Assembly (NCBI RefSeq): GCF_040869045.1 | Contig: NC_090322.1 | Coordinates: forward strand, 195,733,477 to 195,797,476 | Length of the DNA stretch: 64,000 nt | Reading direction: 5' to 3' | From: Eurosta solidaginis | Lineage: Eukaryota > Arthropoda > Insecta > Diptera > Tephritidae | Shown: one piece after another, positions 42,967-53,175 of the stretch | Position numbering within the stretch: the first letter of the stretch is position 1 | How the letters are laid out: each line of letters opens with the position of its first letter | Notes under the pieces: generated by a model | The model's input: the letters and a program-made list of their open reading frames with translations, nothing else | What the model was told of the DNA's origin: nothing | Database searches by the model: none | Translations under genes and position numbers: made by a program

Positions 42967-44193
42967 TTATCGTTTGGCCTCAAACGATGGCTGCCACTTC
43001 TTCATATACTCGGCTGTTGTTGTTGTTCGCTTCGGCCCTTGGCTCTCGCCTACCTTTTCAACTTCGTATTTGTCGTGGTTTAAAACTTTAACAACCTTGT
43101 ATGGACCGAAAAACTGCGGACGTAGACTTAGGGAACTTCCGAACTGAGTTCGCTTGATGGCTATCAGTTCATCAACACTGTATTTTGTCACTTCTTTTCT
43201 TTTTGAGTTAAAACTGTTCCTGTTTTCTTGTTGTATTTTTAAAATATTTTCTTGTGCCTCTTTTCTCATATCATCTCTTTCTTGGTTGAGCTCATTAATA
43301 TCGTCATCTTCAAGGAATTCTCTTAGATCTAGAGTCGCGTTAGAGCGCATTTCAATACCAGTTAGCAATTTAAACGGAGATATCTTTGTGCTTATGGGCG
43401 GTGTATTATTTAGTGTCTGCTGTACTTGTTCGACGTATTTGTACCAGCTGGTTGGATTCTCGGAACATAATTTGGCCAACATCGGCATAACAATACGGTA
43501 TACCCTCTCGACTTGTCCTTTACCTCTGGGAACTCCCGTTGTTATTCTTAAATGTCGAATATCTGCGTTTCTGCAGTATTCTTCGAATGTGTGAGACATA
43601 AATGCTGCTCCTCTGTCAGATATTATACGTTTTGGGTTTCCGAAAATATATGCCTGCCTCTTTAGGTGTTCGATTACTTCGTCTGTTCCAGTGCTGCGTG
43701 TCGGGTGCAGCCAACCAAATTTGGAAAAGCCATTTATGATTACGAGAATGTAAGAATATCGCTTATTTGTTTTCTCAATTGGGCCAACGTGGTCAATGTG
43801 GTAGGTTCCCAATGGGCGATCCTCTTTGTGTATAGGCTCATAAAGACCTTCCTTCTTACCCGCTTTGGCTTCTGTGATTATGCACTGTACACAGATTCTG
43901 ACTATTTGCCTCACTTTCGTTGAGACCTGGAGTATGTAATATGTTTTTTCCAAAATGTCTTGTGTCCTCTTAGCGGAAAAATGGCCTTGGTTATGAGCTA
44001 CCTTTATAATTTCATCTTCCATTGCCGAAGGAACTACCACAAGTTCCTTAATGGGATCTTTGTATAGTATTCCATGTTTCAAGTAGAAGTCATCGTACGA
44101 ATCCTTCTCTAACACTTTGATAACAGCGCGAGCCCAATCGTCTTGAGCTTGGGCTTGTCGTAACTTATGGCATAAGGAATCCTCTAAAAGCAA
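42967..44193 (-). CDS. Ty3/gypsy integrase
   Basis: This 408-residue frame inserts retrotransposon cDNA into DNA. An HHCC zinc domain (HNQGHFSAKRT ... CVQC) is followed by the catalytic core, with Asp in YHIDHVGPI, Asp in ISDRGAAF and Glu in RGKGQVERV. The C-terminal GPYKVVKVL block is typical of gypsy integrases. The domain itself has no stop. It is cut from the RNase H frame by a one-base loss near 44213, where HV-DALSRVTCLLLEDS would otherwise read through, so it is unlikely to be made as a normal polyprotein. Confidence 0.88.
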   Translation of the reverse strand: MLLEDSLCHKLRQAQAQDDWARAVIKVLEKDSYDDFYLKHGILYKDPIKELVVVPSAMEDEIIKVAHNQGHFSAKRTQDILEKTYYILQVSTKVRQIVRICVQCIITEAKAGKKEGLYEPIHKEDRPLGTYHIDHVGPIEKTNKRYSYILVIINGFSKFGWLHPTRSTGTDEVIEHLKRQAYIFGNPKRIISDRGAAFMSHTFEEYCRNADIRHLRITTGVPRGKGQVERVYRIVMPMLAKLCSENPTSWYKYVEQVQQTLNNTPPISTKISPFKLLTGIEMRSNATLDLREFLEDDDINELNQERDDMRKEAQENILKIQQENRNSFNSKRKEVTKYSVDELIAIKRTQFGSSLSLRPQFFGPYKVVKVLNHDKYEVEKVGESQGPKRTTTTAEYMKKWQPSFEAKR

Positions 44194-44207
44194 GCAAGTA
44201 ACTCTGC

Positions 44208-44975
44208 TCAGCGCATTACATGTTGCATTTTACTTCCCGATCGGTGCTCAATAGTATAATTAAAATCTTGCAAGAATAGTGCCCACCGTGTTACTCTCAA
44301 TAGAACGTCACTTTTATGCATAGTCATTGCAAATGCATTGCAGTCGGTCATGATTTTGAAGGGTATACCTAACAAATACACCCGCAATTTCTTTAACGCC
44401 ACCACAATGGCAAGAACCTCAAGCTCGTATGAATGGTATCGTTCCTCTGCTTCAGTAGTTTTCCGGCTCATATAGTGTACCGGGTGATATTGCTGGTCCT
44501 CACTATCTTTTTGGAGGAGCACGGCTACATAGCCGTACTTTGAAGCATCGGCGTGAACTTCTGTCATGGCTTTAGGGTTAAACAACTTTAGTACTGGTGC
44601 ACTTATCAAACAGGCTTTCAGTTGTTGAAACGCTGCAAATTGTTCATCTTTTATCTCTAACTTTGTTCCCAGGCACAAAAGATCCGATAGTGGTTTAGCG
44701 ACCGCTGCATAACCGTCTATGAAGCGCCGGAAGTACGACTTTAGTCCTAAAAATCTTTGCACTGTTTTTCGGTCTGTAGGTATTGGAAAGTTGTCAACTG
44801 CATGCGTTTTCTCTTTAGATGGTCTAATTGTGCCGGCCTCAACAATGTAGCCTAAAAAATCCACCCTTTCTTTCAAAATTTGGCATTTGCTCCATTTAAT
44901 ACGCAGGTTGAAATCGGCTGCTCTCTTTAGGACTATTTTCAGTCTAGCCAAGCCTTCTTCTTCATCCTTTTAGGG
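44208..44975 (-). pseudogene. Gypsy RT C-terminal half and RNase H
   Basis: The YMDD catalytic motif is intact (VVTYMDDIIIP, about 44975), but a TAA follows it at once. The open part reads LKRAADFNLRIKWSKCQILK, FLGYIVEAGTIRPSK and RFLGLKSYFRRFI, then RNase H with EVHADASKYGYVAVL, RYHSYELEVLAIVVAL and MTDCNAFAMT. It ends by frameshift at 44208. The catalytic residues remain but the protein is broken on both sides. Confidence 0.85.
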
Positions 44976-45019
44976 TATAATTATATCGTCCATGTAAGTC
45001 ACTACAATATTGTTATCTA

Positions 45020-45391
45020 CTAGGTCTCGAAATACAGCAGAGATATATCCTGAGAATACTGCAGGTGCATTGCATATGCCGAAGGGTACAAAGGAGAACT
45101 CATACTGACCTTGATGGGCATTTGTGACCCATACGTATACTTTTTTGAATTTGCCTCGATTGGCACATGGAAAAACCCGTTCCGCAAGTCGATAGTAGTG
45201 AAAATATGCGCCCCCTGCAACTTCTCAATGACATCATCCATTAGTGGCATTGGTAAGTGGTCTTTTATAATTTTTTCATTGAGTGGGCGGTAATCACAAC
45301 AACGTCTTTGGCTTCCATCTCCTTTTGCCACCAGTACGGCTGGAGATGCGTATTGTGAATTACTCGCCTGTATAATACCATCTCTTAGCCA
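45020..45391 (-). pseudogene. Gypsy RT N-terminal half
   Basis: It reads WLRDGIIQASNSQYASPAVL, VAKGDGSQRRCCDYRPLNEK and then DHLPMPLMDDVIEKLQGAHI and FTTIDLRNGFFHVPI, RT blocks up to the first catalytic Asp. Two in-frame TAG stops separate it from the gag-protease frame (VVDK, stop, VS, stop, WLRDG), and a frame change near 45080 precedes the YMDD block. Confidence 0.83.
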
Positions 45392-45400
45392 CTATGATAC

Positions 45401-46743
45401 CTACTTATCTACGACACATCTATTAGCGTAGGACGTACGTATCGGAGGCTGATAGACAAGCACGTCATCCAGCAAACAAATTTTCATTTCAATCGGCCAA
45501 GTTCTTTGTGATCTCGGTGTGTAACCTTTTACAAGGACCTCTACTTCATTGGCTTTCAAGGAACTGAGGTGTGATAAATCAATTTCATAGTTATCTGTAT
45601 TAACGGGTTCGACTGTAAGGCATAGATTTTTGAACTCATTCACCAGCTCGACTGCATCCGAATGCTCTACCGCATCCACGACCGTACTACCATTACTCTT
45701 TTCCCTGAAGACCACCTCGTCCTCAGACACAACCAGATCTACTTGCCTTAAAATGTCGTTCCCAATAATGGCTTGGTATATAACATCCCGTTCGCGTACT
45801 GCATGAAAAGTTATTTCCATCTCAATACCATCCACTACTAGTTTTATATTACAACTACCCATTGTGCAGAGACCACTGTCGCCTACTCCCTCTAACCGAT
45901 GCCTTTCAGGCGACAACTCGACATCGCCCATCATTAGCAGTACATCATACCGCATCAGGCATAAATCACAACCAGTGTCCAATAATGCTGAAAATTTGAA
46001 GTTATTAAATTCAATATCTTTAAAGACTACACGCCCCATCGATTTAGTACGCTGCATTGTCCCTAAAGTATTTATTTTGCGTTTTTCTTGTTTCGCCACA
46101 GCTTGACCTCCAGGACACTGAGCCACCCTATGGCCGGGTTTGGCGCACCCATAACAAACTGATTGCTTTTGAGAGCAATTTGGTGCTAAGTGACCGACTT
46201 TTCTACACCGGTAACAACGCTTCGAGCTATTTGTGACTTGACTGTTTGATGCATTATTTTTGTCATCAACCTTTTGAAAATTACTAACGGGCTGTCGCCC
46301 TGAACGCACTTTCTCATAGATGGTTATCTGCACTTTTAATTCTTGTATAGTTCTTGCTTGATACAAATTACTTTTACCGGCTCTAGAATCTGGAATGCCC
46401 TCAACAAAATATTCAATCAAGCTCCTATCATCTAAAGCTACGGATTTCCCTATTTCCATGAGGCTGTATAAATATTCACGCAAATCTTCATTTGGGCGGT
46501 TGCGACGGCTTCTAAGCATTCGATGTACGTCAATTGATGCAGTTACGATACCAAATTCACTTTTGAGTGAACGCTTTAATGAGCTCCAATTCGTAACGCT
46601 ACGCTGACTGCGAATGAAAGTTTTTGCTGCGCCCTTCAAAAGCTGCTTCGCATAAATGTACTTCTGCAGATCGTCCCACTTCACTGCCGAAGCATTATCT
46701 TCAAATACTTCCAACCATTCTTCTATGGTGGGGTAACCTGAAC
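45401..46743 (-). pseudogene. Gypsy gag (most) and protease
   Basis: A continuous frame follows the insertion site: YPTIEEWLEVFED, capsid-like helices, then two zinc knuckles, CYRCRKVGHLAPNC and CYGCAKPGHRVAQC. The protease has FSALLDTGCDLCLM, with its DTG triad, and QAIIGNDIL. The frame ends after TSYANRCVVDK at a TAG where a longer pol frame is expected. The missing gag N-terminus is at 52582-53175, beyond the 5.8-kb insertion. When joined, reading continues exactly as FSGSGYPTIEEW. Confidence 0.88.
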
Positions 46744-46767
46744 TAGAGGTTTACACTGATCACTTTA

Positions 46768-46802
46768 TCGGCGGCGGCGTGAGCGGCGCGCCGACGTACG
46801 CC
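46768..46802. repeat. GC-rich subterminal block, left
   Basis: ATCGGCGGCGGCGTGAGCGG and CGCGCCGACGTACGCCGG stand out in an AT-rich genome. They match the type of block at 52473-52570 near the other end of the insertion. Confidence 0.8.
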
Positions 46803-48100
46803 GGTGTTCTTACTTTTCTTGATTTTTCTATTAAAAAAAAAAGGTTTTTTTTATGTATTTAAGGAAATTAGCGTTTTGGCCATTTCGCCAAAATTTGGCC
46901 AAAATCTCGCAGATCGTTCAAAAATTTTTAGGAGTAGCTCTTTGCGGAGGGATTGTCCCTCGTTCACTTACTCCAGAGAGGCTTCGGTCTTCCGGTCTTT
47001 GGAATTGGTACTGCTGCATCTGCTGAAGAGAAATGGAGATACATAAAATGGTTACACTTTTGTCTGTATATCTGGTGCAAAGCGTAGTTTCACCTGGCGT
47101 TAACTCCTAATAATCGTGGCAAACACAATTTCTTTAAATCATGTGTGGCTCCTTGGCGGTCACGCACAAAGGCAACTTACGGTTGCTATTAATGGTCTAT
47201 TAATACTCAGGACTCTCGTGGCACATGGCGCCTCCAGTTTTTTCGGCTGTTTTTAAGAGCTACAATTCCCGATGTGCGAACAGTAGCAATCTCAACCACC
47301 AGTCGCTACCACGGTTCCTGCCCCCACACCATATGGCAGCACAGAAGCTATAGGACTGTGACTTCGAACTCATACCTTCGTCGACGTCACTTTCCTAGAA
47401 GCTCTAGGTGTAGCTCCGAAGACTTTATAACGGATGTTTTTGTCCCGCTATGCTGCCTAGCTACAACAGAGAAACACCTTGAAACGTTAGGGAGTGACTA
47501 TTCGGCCATGGATGCCGCCCTCGAAATCATAAGCAGTATAAGTGGATGTCATTGCGTAACTCATGGGTGAAATAAAATTTTTAAAATGTAGACCAAAGTT
47601 TGCAGACGTTTGTGTTCACAATATTAATTTCGATAGTCTTCGTTAAATCAAAACGATATTTAAGAATGAAAGTCGCCCGATTTTAAGTTGAAAGATGTTA
47701 ACTGCTGTTTTCCGGCCGTATGATATAAAAGCTCATTATGGATGACTAGTTCGACTGTCCACTACGTTAGGGTAGTAGCACATTAGTTCTGTAGCATTAT
47801 GTGTCATGCCCACCAATGCAATACATTTGTGGCATTACGCACCATGAACTTCTAAGCCAATACATTTTTGTAATAGCATAATCATATTACCATATTATGC
47901 GACATAAATTACATTGACCTAACACAGCGGTAAGCCAACATCAATGGAATGCCGAATATGAAACCCTTGTCAGTTCGCTTAGTCACTCACTCCGGTCAAT
48001 ACACTGCCGATCGTCAATGTTAGTTTGCCACCAAAATATTTACATACAGCCAATAATGTGAATTAACCGAATATTCACATACAAACATTTTACATGAATA
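46803..48100. other. Insertion interior, unrecognised
   Basis: The region contains broken frames near 47150-47570 (+) that may be a LINE N-terminal remnant (PHTIWQHRSYR and a RCSSEDF stretch), but no domain can be named. 47600-48100 is AT-rich. Confidence 0.3.
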
Positions 48101-48109
48101 GCAATCTCC

Positions 48110-48215
48110 TGGCGTTGCATACAAATCTACATGTATGCATACCATTTATACAAATATACATATATGCATACTATTAATACAAATCTACATGTATGCGTAC
48201 CGTTTATACAAATCT
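48110..48215. repeat. Tandem repeat, about 30-bp unit
   Basis: Three to four units of TACAAATCTACATGTATGCA-type sequence followed by TACC/TACT and TTTA. A further related block (CTATTAATACAAATCTACAT) lies at about 51646, after the BEL LTR body. Confidence 0.65.
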
Positions 48216-48216
48216 A

Positions 48217-49160
48217 AAAGAACGCTTTTATCTCATGCTTAAGAATGTCTGGGCGCTTTTGCACAATTAAATTTATGTTACGCAGTGCCACATATTGAAC
48301 CTCGGGCTCTGAGGAGGGTAGTGTCACGAATGGTGGCGCCAACTTCTTAGTGAGTGTGGCACCGAAATCGCTATCACTTGAAAGCATTTCTAATAATTTC
48401 TAATTTCATGAGCACTTTACCAGCGCTCTACACAACTGCTGCATTAGCGTGTGCTAAACTTGGTGTCAAAAAAAATCAAATCAATTGAGCATCGCGCTCA
48501 CCTTTAGGACTATAATTAGCCAATGAATCAAGAATGAATACTTGTCCCTATTCGGTGCATTCGTTAAACGCAGTAAGCAATTTGTTAATAGTAACTGCGT
48601 TCATTTCAACAAGGGGTTGACCCGACTGACTGGCTTCGGTAATTTCACCCAGTGCAGGAACAGCATTGGCCACCATCATGAGATTCGAATCGGAGAGTAA
48701 ATCTTTTAATTAATCTAAAAATTCTTGATCTTCGACCATTGATGATGAGATGTCATAAAGCTTAGCAACACAAACCGCGGCTGTTTTACCTACCTAGGTA
48801 TCCTCATCCTTCAAGCACCTTCGTAGTGGCTCGCATAAATATTCGGTTATCTTATTAATGCGTATACATCAAATCGTACGTACAGCCAAAGCACGTATAA
48901 GGGGATTGGAGTCTTCGCAGTCCTACACAAACGTATTAACTGCCATTATTGCCATCTCTGGTTGCGATGTAGCGTAATTCATTAAACATCAATAAACCAA
49001 TTTTTTAAGCTCCAAATTATCCGTTTGCATACAATTGACCACATCAGGAAATCGCGTAAAATTTCGCTTCCCAGCGTTACCATGGAATGAAAACCTGAAA
49101 ATAAAAATACAAAATTAGTCAATAAAATGTAAGATTACGCAGTTTAGCATCTATACTCAC
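48217..49160 (-). pseudogene. AP-1-2beta: Beta-adaptin (AP-1/AP-2 beta) fragment with intron
   Basis: Beta-adaptin is the large beta subunit of clathrin adaptor complexes. From 49094 down, broken frames read [108 protein letters not shown] and [19 protein letters not shown]. These cover roughly the second to tenth HEAT-like helices in order. At least five in-frame stops and several indels are present. A 66-nt GT-AG intron (49095-49160) precedes the fragment, so it is a genomic segment and not a cDNA copy. It lies inside the hAT-like insertion at 46744-52580. Confidence 0.88.
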
Positions 49161-49299
49161 CGCGTGTTTTATATGAATGACATTTTTTTTCATTCAGGAA
49201 ATGGAAAAACGTAGCAGATGTCAAAATCTCTACATTTAATGTCCGACTGTCAATGATTATTGTAATACAAACGTTAGGCCTCATGCGCAAGCATCTCGC

Positions 49300-49440
49300 G
49301 CACTACACGTCATGCACTACACGCCGCAGTACACGTCATTCACTACGCGTCATGCACTACACGCCGCACTCCACGTCACGCACTACACGTCAGGCATTCC
49401 ATGCCGCACGACATATCGAGCACAACACGCCACACATGTC
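49300..49440. repeat. Minisatellite, CACGTCATGCACTACACGCCG-type
   Basis: About 7-10 units of a 10-20-bp motif, CAYGTCAYGCACTACACGYC, with substitutions. It gives spurious His/Thr/Arg-rich frames. Confidence 0.8.
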
Positions 49441-50039
49441 GCGTATTACATATCTCGACCAACCATTCATTTGGTCGAGATTTAAAATACTTAATTCAAC
49501 GGATCTCCACATTATCGACAATACACGTCAAAAATAATGTTGAATGGTGGAAGTGCAACTCTGTAATACCTTTTCAGCCAGGTTTCGAACCGTTCCGTGT
49601 GGTGGCAGGCCACTTGTTGTGAAAACAAAGTTCACCACAAAACAAAAATAAATCTTTAGGACTACTTCGGCGACATCTACCGACATAAAATAAATTATAA
49701 AATCCCTACAAAAAATTTGGTCACAAAACCTAATCACGCCCATGCAAATGTGACTAGGAATATAACCTATGACCGTAAAATGACTAGTCAAATGACGTGG
49801 AATGACTAAAGCACCAGCCACATCGCATGGATGCGTGCTAAAGCCGTTTTTTCTTCGTTTCCCTGCGCGCATAAGTATTTACTTATGGTCTTTAATTTTA
49901 TTTAAATTAAATTTTATTTCAATAAAATGTTTTTTTTTGGATAATATATTAGAGATAATTTTTTTGGTTACGCCACTCAAACAACATTCCGCCAACCTCA
50001 ATTTGGGCATGATCAATGATATCAATATTCTTTCAGATC

Positions 50040-51231
50040 ATGACCCGCTACCAAACTTTACTGGCCAAGTCAGAGGGAGGCGCAATGCGTTTCGACGTCG
50101 CTTGCCAGCTCTGCGGCAGGGACCATAGTCTCCGAATCTGTCCCGAATATCGGAAAAAAATCTCCAGAAGACAGGTTGCGGGCAGTGCTTCTATATAAGT
50201 ACTGTCCGAACTGTCTGTCACCCTTCCACCGCGTAAACAAGTGTAGCAGCAAGTATCGCTGCAAGAGGTTCCAAGAGAAGCACCACACCACGCTTCATTT
50301 AGATGAGCGTCGGCCGGTATGCGACGAGACAGCCACAAATGGCGACGACAACACATCCGACGACGCGTTGTCAATCAACCTGTCGGGACCGGCTAAATCC
50401 TGGGCTCAGCAGGTGGAGGAGGAAGAAATGGAGGAGGAGAGAGCAAAGGCGGAGGAAGAAAGAAGTAAAACGGAGACAACAAGACCGTCAACGGTCAACC
50501 ATGGGATGCGCAGTTTCCGGCCGCTGTTACAGCATGAAAGAAGCGCGGCGAAAGCAAACAAACGTCGAAACGAACGAGACAACTGGCGGCACCGCGACAT
50601 TGGACTCCAAGGAGGCCCGACCAAGTCATCCAAACACGGCAGACAGCAGCGGCGAGATAAATCGACGCCATACCATTCTGACGCCCAAAATATGCAAGCA
50701 CTATCACGTGGTACACCGGAAGGCTTCCGAACCGTCCGGCTGCTCCCAACCACTTCAGCGCCCATCATGCGGTCTTTCGTGCCCATTGCGCCGACGGCCA
50801 TCGTACGCGTCGAATCGCGTGGGCACCTACACTTGGTACGTGCGATCATTGATCCCTGCGCCGCCAGCACCATTGTCGATGCAGAGCTGGTAGGCGATTT
50901 GCAGTTAGAGCGCCAAGGACCAGGGCAATGTACCCTTATTCTGCGCGGCAAGTTCGGGTCAACGACTCATGTCACTACCCAAGCCGCCGTGGTCAACGGC
51001 CACTATCGGTTGAGTCCGCCATCCAATGTGGATCCAAAGGTTGCCGTTCCATTTGAATTTATGCGGCTGGCAGATCCGCAGTTCTACCGCTCAGCGCCAG
51101 TTCGTCTTACACTCGGCGCTGATCTATACGCCGAACTGATGGTGAGCGGAACGCCAGCAACAACAGTTGGCGGTCTCCTGACCCAACCGACCGTATTCGG
51201 GCTGGTAGTCTCAGGGGCCTGCCAAAAATAG
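50040..51231 (+). CDS. BEL/Pao-type gag zinc-finger and protease ORF
   Basis: Two overlapping frames belong together. 50040-50160 gives DVACQLCGRDHSLRICPEYR. After an A7 run (50154-50160) the other frame (50176-51231, effectively open from about 50160) gives KYCPNCLSPFHRVNKC and CKRFQEKHHTTLHLDE, the BEL-type cysteine/histidine array. A Glu-rich coiled segment (about 50400-50470) and a basic region follow. The protease-like domain has LVRAIIDPCAASTIVDAEL, where the usual D-S/T-G reads DPC, then LTLGADLYAELM and FGLVVSGACQ. The C-terminal 351 residues are uninterrupted. RT and integrase are absent downstream. Confidence 0.7.
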
Positions 51232-51471
51232 GAGCGTTTCATAAAAACTAAGTAATTACTGCACGGAATTTAAAACCACGTACGTATATTTAATAACTTC
51301 TTTTCTTTTTCCACAGGAGAGCGAAACGTGAGGTCAACCATCTGGCGTGCAGTGCTTGCAGTCCGCATCTGCACTGCCTTCTGTCGTTACAGCGCCTTAC
51401 TGGACGTGCGATCGCGTGGCATCCCTTTTTTTAAATTTTTTTCTTTGTTGCTTACGGCTAGGGGGCCGGTA
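51232..51471 (+). other. Deleted pol region and polypurine tract
   Basis: Only about 240 bp separate the gag-protease stop from the LTR. It includes TTTTTCCACAG followed by GAGAGCGAAACG, which looks like a splice acceptor. GGCTAGGGGGCCGGTA directly before the LTR is a plausible polypurine tract. Confidence 0.45.
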
Positions 51472-51807
51472 TGTTTAGGCCACAGGCCTTAACACTTGTT
51501 GTAGTTATATAAATAAAAGCACACTGTGAATTCCTTTTTATTAATACGAAACCCTTTTGGTGTTTTTATTTTCTTCCTCTTTTTTCGCCTTAACTAATCT
51601 TTAACAAATACGTTGGTGCGCGCTGTTGCCACCACGCATTTATCCACTATTAATACAAATCTACATATCTTTAGTTCGTAAGTATTAGAATAATTATGAA
51701 TGTATAGGTTAAGAAATTATGTATAAAAGGGAAAGAATTTCCCTTAATAAAATCAATCATTATCCGACTTCCAAAGTCAGAGTTTCTTTTATTTACTATT
51801 AAACATT
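51472..51807 (+). mobile_element. Candidate BEL/Pao 3' LTR
   Basis: 336 bp from TGTTTAGGCCAC to TACTATTAAACA (TG...CA ends). It contains TATAAAAGGGAAAG and a later AATAAA, and is preceded by a purine-rich tract. No matching 5' LTR was found upstream of 50040, so the copy is 5' truncated. Confidence 0.6.
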
Positions 51808-52472
51808 TCAGTTCGACTGTCTTGGGAAAGCTTTTGTTTCACCCCTTTGAGTGTTCTTGCGAAGGACAAAGCCTCACCTGCTAAATACATATATGTGCCT
51901 ACGTATTCACATTTGTAAAAGGAGCCGTAACGTGTAGGTCATATTTAAACTTGGTTGATAGGCCATAATCAATGTGATTCACTACAAGGGACTAGTTTTG
52001 GATAGGGATTTTGCCTCATTGATTTAGCTTATTCTTTCAGCCAATCGTAATATAAAATTCTTTAAAAAATCGGCACCTTTTTTGGGTAATTTGCTTTTTT
52101 TAACAACCTGAGAACAATTTGAACACATGTTCGCATTACGTGATTTTATTTGAATTCATTATTCATTATTAATTAAAAAAAAAAAATATGCAAACTGAGC
52201 ATATAAATTTATTATATAACTTTTCTTTTGGTGTTTTGTTTTAATAACTTGGTGAATTGGGTGATGCAAAGGCGGTGTTAAGCTGAAATCGAAAGCGCCT
52301 GTTTTTTTAAATAACTTTTGAGCAGTTAGAAAGAGTTAAATTTCGCATTTAGTGTCTTATAACTGGCAGTGATGCGCATCCCTTGATACCATTTTCGACC
52401 ATATCCGACAAATTTTCGACATGAACAATAAATGGGCTAAAGTCTTAAACGAGTAGCAAATATAGTAATGCG
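51808..52472. other. AT-rich interior of the insertion, no gene
   Basis: No frame or repeat can be named between the BEL LTR and the GC-rich subterminal block. Confidence 0.4.
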
Positions 52473-52570
52473 CCGGGCGCCGCCGCCGCCGCGCCGATAT
52501 TTTTGACATTCGGCGGCGGCGTGCGAAAAACGACCCAAATCGGCGGCGGCAGCGGCGTTCATCGGCGGCG
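52473..52570. repeat. GC-rich subterminal block, right
   Basis: Alternating GCCGCCGCCGCCGCGCCG and CGGCGGCGGCGTG blocks can pair into a hairpin. They are separated by ATATTTTTGACATT. The block lies just inside the right end of the 5.8-kb insertion. Confidence 0.8.
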
Positions 52571-52581
52571 TATATCTCTAT

Positions 52582-53175
52582 CCTGAACCGCTAAATGTCA
52601 ACATCGAACACTCAATATCTCGTAGTGTGAAGGTTGCGCGCACACTACTAGCCTCCGGTGATGCGTAGCTTTGCTCCGATTCACGTTCATCATTTGAGAC
52701 ATCATCATCAGTTACAGTCAGGCCGAAGTGTTCGCATAACCTGTCCTCTGGGCCCTATTCGCTAACTGTGAGTTTTAAGGTGTACACAAGAAATTGTGTA
52801 AACATTGAAATTCTGATTCTGTAAAGCAAAACTGTGAACAAAAAAACTCGCTGATAAAAACTTCGTGAGTGTAAACTTTTATGACATTCAAAACTCATAT
52901 GCACTGTTGCAGAATGACGTTTTTGTTTTCATGGCGTTTGATGAATATTTTCCCACTGACATACGACTTTTACATTCAGCGCTCATTCAGCAAAACAATA
53001 TGCACAATAATTTACAGAATCGCATGAAAATTTAAAGTGTAAATTGTGTGTGCAAATGAGTTTTCAATGAGTGTACATTTTTCAGTTTTTCACAGTTGGA
53101 GAATTGACCCCCTGTAACGTAGCTTTGCGTCCAGTCGTGGAAAGATTGAGACCTAATAATGTTCTTTAAGTTCAT
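52582..53175 (-). pseudogene. Gypsy gag N-terminus (53175-53112 and 52750-52582)
   Basis: The frame begins ATG AAC TTA AAG (53175) and reads MNLKNIIRSQSFHDWTQSYV up to the MITE. It resumes EDRLCEHFGLTVTDDDVSND and then TFTLRDIECSMLTFSGSG up to the 5.8-kb insertion. Removing one CAG copy with the MITE restores reading through the first break. The product is the acidic N-terminal part of gag, continued at 46743. Confidence 0.75.
52751..53111. mobile_element. MITE inserted in gypsy gag
   Basis: The termini are imperfect inverted repeats, GGCCCTATTCGCTAACTGTG and, inverted from the right, GGGGTCAATTCTCCAACTGT. CTG is duplicated at both sides (52748-52750 and 53112-53114). The 361-bp element has no coding frame. 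Confidence 0.82.

Larger units (their letters stand above)
46744..52580. mobile_element. 5.84-kb hAT-like non-autonomous insertion with gene cargo
   Basis: It sits inside the gypsy gag gene. The left edge follows ACCTGAAC (46736-46743) and the right edge precedes TCCTGAAC (52581-52588): a 7-bp perfect, or 8-bp one-mismatch, target duplication. The element begins TAGAGGTTTAC and ends TATATCTCTA, i.e. TAGAG inverted ends, the form and TSD length expected of hAT elements. GC-rich (CGG)n-like blocks lie just inside both ends (46768-46801 and 52473-52570). No transposase is recognised. Contents are a beta-adaptin gene fragment, minisatellites and a BEL-type gag-protease frame with one LTR. Confidence 0.75.

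Noticed and set aside
43154..43594. 146-residue + strand frame
   Set aside because: It is antisense to the gypsy integrase.
49300..49440. Possible CRISPR array
   Set aside because: The units are short, degenerate and contiguous without unique spacers, and the genome is eukaryotic.
50406..50951. 181-residue - strand frame rich in Ser/Arg
   Set aside because: It is antisense to the BEL-type gag-protease frame, and its Ser runs mirror Glu/Lys codons.
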